Assembly: GCA_002491245.1 (NCBI GenBank) | Contig: DKVO01000039.1 | Location: 1 to 43,825 of the forward strand | DNA: 43,825 nt | Direction: 5' to 3' | DNA from: Porphyromonadaceae bacterium UBA7176 | GTDB lineage: Bacteria > Bacteroidota > Bacteroidia > Bacteroidales > Muribaculaceae | Shown here: positions 42,841-43,825 of the stretch, piece by piece | Numbering within the stretch: position 1 is the first letter of the stretch | Layout of the letters: each line of letters opens with the position of its first letter | Notes under the pieces: generated by a model | The model's input: the letters and a program-made list of their open reading frames with translations, nothing else | The model's database searches: none | Told to the model about the DNA's origin: nothing | Program-made: the position numbers and the translations under genes

Positions 42841-43716
42841 ATGAATACACGTATCAAAGCCTGGGTGGAGGCTGTCCGCCTGCGTACTCTTCCGGTCTCG
42901 GTGGCCGGTGTATTTGCAGCTGTCGCTTTCAATATTTCCGACGGTACTTTTAAGCCGCTCCCGGCGGCACTGTGTCTGCTTTTTGCTGTCTTGTGTCAGA
43001 TTGCGTCTAATTTCGCCAACGAATATTACGATTATCGGGCCGGGCGCGATAAAGCCGGCCGTGAAGGGCCTCGACGCGGTGTTACCGAAGGCGATCTCTC
43101 TCCTCAAGCCATGAAACGTGCCACATTCGGCGTTTTGGCTTTTGCTGCTCTTGTCGGTTTATCGCTTACTCATTGGGGTGGATTATGGCTTATTGCCGCC
43201 GGAGTTTTTATAGGAGTTTTCGCTTTGGCATATAGTGCAGGGCCGTGGCCCCTTTCAGTTCATTGCATGGGCGAGATTGCTGTGTTTTTCTTTTTTGGAG
43301 TCATCCCCGTCAATCTTACATATTATGTTCAGGCTCTCCAATGGTCTGTGCCGGTCCTGCTTGCATCGGCTTCAATAGGTTTGATGGGGGCAAACGTGTT
43401 GATAATCAATAATTATCGCGATGCAGTAGAGGATAAAGCAGTTGGCAAGCATACTCTTGCCAATACTTTAGGCCGCAGTTTGATGCCATATCTTTATATC
43501 GCCAATGCCTTGATTGCGGTTGTGTTGATGGTTCCTCAATGGTATCATCTTGCGTCTGCGTGGGTATTTGTTCCGGCTGTATTTTTAGCGGCAGAAATTT
43601 TGATAGCTGTGCGTATTCGGCATCTTTCGGGTCATATTCTTAATCCGTTTCTCGGATTGACGGCAATCCTGATGTTTCTCTACTCTCTATGTTTTCTTCT
43701 CTCTCAGGTATTGTAA
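42841..43716 (+). CDS. menA: 1,4-dihydroxy-2-naphthoate polyprenyltransferase MenA
   Basis: The 291-residue UbiA-superfamily enzyme joins a polyprenyl chain to dihydroxynaphthoate in the membrane, the step before menaquinone. It has eight or nine helices. The two Mg-diphosphate motifs are NEYYDYRAGRDKAG and NNYRDAVEDKAVGKHTLAN, typical of MenA. The frame extends upstream to 42799, but the promoter sits in that stretch, so ATG 42841 (MNTRIKAWVEAVRLRTLP) is the start. It appears to be monocistronic. Bases 43717-43825 are AT-rich with no clear gene. Confidence 0.95.
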   Translation: MNTRIKAWVEAVRLRTLPVSVAGVFAAVAFNISDGTFKPLPAALCLLFAVLCQIASNFANEYYDYRAGRDKAGREGPRRGVTEGDLSPQAMKRATFGVLAFAALVGLSLTHWGGLWLIAAGVFIGVFALAYSAGPWPLSVHCMGEIAVFFFFGVIPVNLTYYVQALQWSVPVLLASASIGLMGANVLIINNYRDAVEDKAVGKHTLANTLGRSLMPYLYIANALIAVVLMVPQWYHLASAWVFVPAVFLAAEILIAVRIRHLSGHILNPFLGLTAILMFLYSLCFLLSQVL

Positions 43717-43825
43717 GTGCGTTTTTTTATTGAAAATCTCTGTTTTTGCTATTTTGTTGATTAATAGTAATTAAGCAAAAATGGTGTAGGATACAATTGT
43801 GAACGAATGTTAAATCGATGTTATA

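Noticed and set aside
1..43825. CRISPR arrays, insertion sequences, integrases, toxin-antitoxin or defence islands
   Set aside because: No regularly spaced repeats, no transposase or nuclease gene clusters and no terminal inverted repeats were found. The only nuclease-like protein is the housekeeping YraN.

Overview
The window looks like chromosomal DNA of a gut-type Bacteroidales, most plausibly Muribaculaceae (S24-7 group). The clues are the Bacteroidetes promoter pattern (a -7 box TAnnTTTG, often with a TTTG or TTG box about 19-21 bases upstream), few Shine-Dalgarno sequences, heavy use of TCG serine codons, large secreted proteins with a C-terminal domain resembling type IX secretion sorting tails, glycine-lipid genes (glsA-glsB), a NagB/PIG-L fusion, and scattered menaquinone genes. 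The family-level assignment is inference. I saw no rRNA, tRNA, CRISPR array, insertion sequence, phage gene or origin. No gene-free stretch exceeds 300 bases; the longest (8504-8795) holds a terminator and a cluster of short palindromes.

Layout. (1) 197-4896, minus strand: yraN, a long Xaa-Pro aminopeptidase, a gamma-class carbonic anhydrase and a NagB/PIG-L fusion form a tight operon ending in a perfect 17-bp-stem terminator. (2) 5021-16736, mostly plus strand: a surface/secretion region with a 1160-residue and a 1023-residue secreted multidomain protein, a secreted leucine-rich-repeat protein, a TPR-membrane-HTH regulator, and on the minus strand a secreted phosphoesterase fused to a beta-propeller. 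(3) 16805-19225, minus: rsfS-ftsH. (4) 19324-26465, minus: ftsY-rimO-menF-two SGNH hydrolases-LolC/E-like permease, a continuous operon whose promoter region has been duplicated. (5) 26639-27703, minus: a secreted beta-helix protein. (6) 27872-31568, minus: a four-gene glycan-type cassette (polytopic membrane protein, family 2 glycosyltransferase, SDR-like protein lacking its NAD-binding half, GT42/DUF115-like protein). (7) 31651-42268, plus: glsA-glsB, purB, dgt, a DUF5715-type lipoprotein, a giant AsmA-like protein, a HAD phosphatase and aroB. (8) A small unknown minus-strand gene, then menA on the plus strand under its own promoter.

How the genes fit together. Much of the window is envelope-related: glycine lipid synthesis (glsAB), lipid or outer-membrane homeostasis (AsmA-like), lipoprotein release (LolC/E-like), membrane targeting (FtsY), membrane proteolysis (FtsH), probable glycan acyl-group editing (SGNH pair) and glycan assembly (four-gene cassette). 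Housekeeping genes for purines, shikimate, menaquinone, dNTP control and ribosome maturation are interleaved. I do not see one clear-cut new defence or mobile system. The best leads are the four-gene cassette with its half-SDR, the fusion whose NagB domain has lost catalytic residues while PIG-L is intact, the SGNH pair without an adjacent acyltransferase, the duplicated ftsY promoter, an orphan terminator before menA that may end a small RNA, and an AT-rich patch inside a secreted-protein gene.
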